A DNA stretch of 6,352 nucleotides from an uncultured Ignavibacteria bacterium (GTDB lineage Bacteria > Bacteroidota > Ignavibacteria > Tepidaquicellales > Tepidaquicellaceae), in the NCBI GenBank assembly GCA_937974175.1, contig CALJIG010000011.1, positions 1-6,352 on the forward strand. The letters run 5' to 3'. A program made the translations under genes and the position numbers. The stretch's first letter is position 1, and each line of letters starts with the position of its first letter. Below are positions 5,461-6,352 of this stretch, one piece after another. The notes beneath the pieces are model-generated. The model was not told the DNA's origin. It was given only the letters and a program-made list of their open reading frames with translations, and searched no databases.

Positions 5461-6159
5461 TTGAAAAAATTTCTTTTAATTACAGCGCTTTTATTTTTTA
5501 TTACAGGCATTTCATCGGCGCAGAAACTACTTCCGATTAAACCCAGCATCGAAATAATTTTTAAAGGTGCCTTCGGTTCACCGCTTTCAGGCGATGAATT
5601 TAAAAACCACTATGGTTCATTCCCCGGCGGACAATTGGAAGTTGTAGGTAACATAACTCCAAACTTCGGAGTATATGGTAACTTCAGCGCAGATTTTTTA
5701 TCCCCTAAAGATGTTTCACTTATCGGTTCAACTGTTAAAGAAGATAATACATATATGCTTTCAGGAAGCGTAGGTCCCAGATTTTATTTTAATCTGCCCG
5801 GCAGCATGCTTTACAGATTTTTCGGTGATTTAGGATTCGGTATCTATGCAACAAGACCCGGAGATGTAACTACAACATTAACAACCAATCCTCCCACAGT
5901 AACAACTGACAGGCATAATGTTTACACTCAAACAGGATTCAATGTAGGCGCAGGTTTAAATATTGGCCTTGGTCCTATCGGTACTGCCAATGTAACATTG
6001 AAGTATCACAATCTCATGAGTAAATCAAACGTTCAGGTAATAAATACAAGAACGGTTGAAGGAGCAAATCCTTCAGTCAACTCAAATATATTTCAGGACG
6101 TACCTTCACGCAGTTACTTTTCAGTTGCAGTTGGATTAGGATTCAAACTGGGATTATAA
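5461..6159 (+). CDS. Predicted outer-membrane beta-barrel protein, second of tandem
   Basis: A 232-residue exported protein. The signal peptide spans residues 1-20 (MKKFLLITALLFFITG) with cleavage predicted after SSA and before Gln21. The mature chain has amphipathic strands typical of a small outer-membrane barrel: IEIIFKGAFG, GGQLEVVGNI, FGVYGNFSADF, MLSGSVGPRFYF, FFGDLGFGIYA, FNVGAGLNIGLG, ANVTLKYHN and YFSVAVGLGFKLGL. The Thr- and Pro-rich loop near 135-150 (DVTTTLTTNPPTVTTD) is probably an exposed extracellular loop. The terminal residue is Leu rather than the usual Phe. Length, signal-peptide layout and the GAGLN strand are shared with the 4584 product, so the two may be diverged paralogues. 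No specific function is recognised. TTG start with strong SD; own candidate promoter and terminator. Confidence 0.85.
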   Translation: MKKFLLITALLFFITGISSAQKLLPIKPSIEIIFKGAFGSPLSGDEFKNHYGSFPGGQLEVVGNITPNFGVYGNFSADFLSPKDVSLIGSTVKEDNTYMLSGSVGPRFYFNLPGSMLYRFFGDLGFGIYATRPGDVTTTLTTNPPTVTTDRHNVYTQTGFNVGAGLNIGLGPIGTANVTLKYHNLMSKSNVQVINTRTVEGANPSVNSNIFQDVPSRSYFSVAVGLGFKLGL

Positions 6160-6184
6160 AAAATATTAAATGTTAAAATTTATG

Positions 6185-6214
6185 AAAGCGGATTAGAAAT
6201 AATCCGCTTTTTTT
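6185..6214 (+). terminator. Intrinsic terminator of the second barrel gene
   Basis: An 11-bp perfect stem pairs AAAGCGGATTA (6185-6195) with TAATCCGCTTT (6200-6210), with a GAAA tetraloop and a run of seven T ending at 6214. It lies 25 bases after the stop codon. Confidence 0.94.
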
Positions 6215-6245
6215 ATTGGAAATACTTTAAATTTTTAAATTTACT

Positions 6246-6276
6246 CTGAACTTATTTTTATAGATATTTAAATATT
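6246..6276 (+). promoter_or_regulatory. Weak candidate promoter of the 6304 gene
   Basis: CTG (6246-6248), 20 bases, TAAATATT (6269-6276) repeats the layout seen at 5399-5429 but with a mismatched first box. The second box lies within a 12-bp palindrome, ATATTTAAATAT (6264-6275). The call rests mainly on the position relative to the terminator and the next start codon. Confidence 0.28.
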
Positions 6277-6303
6277 ACTTTATCAATAATTTTAGGAAAT
6301 GTT

Positions 6304-6352
6304 ATGAAAAAATTAGTATTTGTTTTTCTTTGTCTATTTGCATTTAACGGAT
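6304..6352 (+). CDS. N-terminal fragment of a third exported protein (runs off the window)
   Basis: ATG at 6304 opens a frame, still open at the window edge, that encodes MKKLVFVFLCLFAFNG. This is a typical Sec signal-peptide beginning: two Lys followed by a hydrophobic core. AGGAA (6294-6298) lies 5 bases upstream as a moderate SD. It follows a terminator, so it is probably a separate transcription unit. The cysteine at residue 10 is within the core, and no lipobox is yet visible. The mature protein lies outside the window; a third barrel-type protein is a guess from the neighbours. Confidence 0.72.
   Translation, partial: MKKLVFVFLCLFAFNG

Noticed and set aside
6228..6243. AT-rich repeat of TTTAAA and AAATTT words before the 6304 gene
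   Set aside because: Low-complexity AT sequence; it could act as an upstream promoter element, but nothing specific supports a repeat or origin.

Overview
This is an AT-rich bacterial window with every gene on the + strand. It suggests a free-living Gram-negative of the Bacteroidota/Chlorobiota/Ignavibacteriota (FCB) group. That placement is an inference from three things: small beta-barrel proteins whose signal peptides appear to be cut just before Gln, housekeeping genes without Shine-Dalgarno (SD) sequences, and upstream boxes of the form TTG-N20-TAnnTT that resemble the Bacteroidota -33/-7 promoter. Nothing here fixes the genus.

Layout. (1) Bases 1-57 may hold the tail of an upstream gene. 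(2) 54-1028 encodes a luciferase-like flavin-dependent monooxygenase. (3) 1170-1934 encodes an unrecognised protein with one N-terminal membrane segment and a strongly acidic C-terminal tail; a strong intrinsic terminator follows. (4) 1935-2296 is a gene-free region with two tandem hairpins, a 10-bp inverted repeat and a likely promoter. (5) 2297-4287 is a two-gene protein quality-control operon, trigger factor (tig) then ClpP protease (clpP), closed by a terminator, so clpX is not next to clpP. (6) 4288-4583 carries that terminator, a second long hairpin without a T-tract, and a TAnnTTTG box. (7) 4584-5279 and 5461-6159 encode two small predicted outer-membrane beta-barrels, each with its own SD and terminator. 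(8) A third exported-protein gene starts at 6304 and runs off the window.

How the genes relate. Trigger factor binds nascent chains at the ribosome exit, and ClpP degrades proteins delivered by a Clp ATPase. The beta-barrel genes look like independent single-gene transcription units. The monooxygenase and the unknown membrane protein have no visible functional link to the rest.

No mobile element, CRISPR array, rRNA or tRNA was seen, and I see no convincing new multi-gene system. The more interesting signals are non-coding: a shared terminator stem, a recurring promoter layout, inverted repeats and hairpins ahead of tig and between clpP and the barrel genes, frequent TTG starts, and a split between SD-less housekeeping genes and SD-led exported genes.
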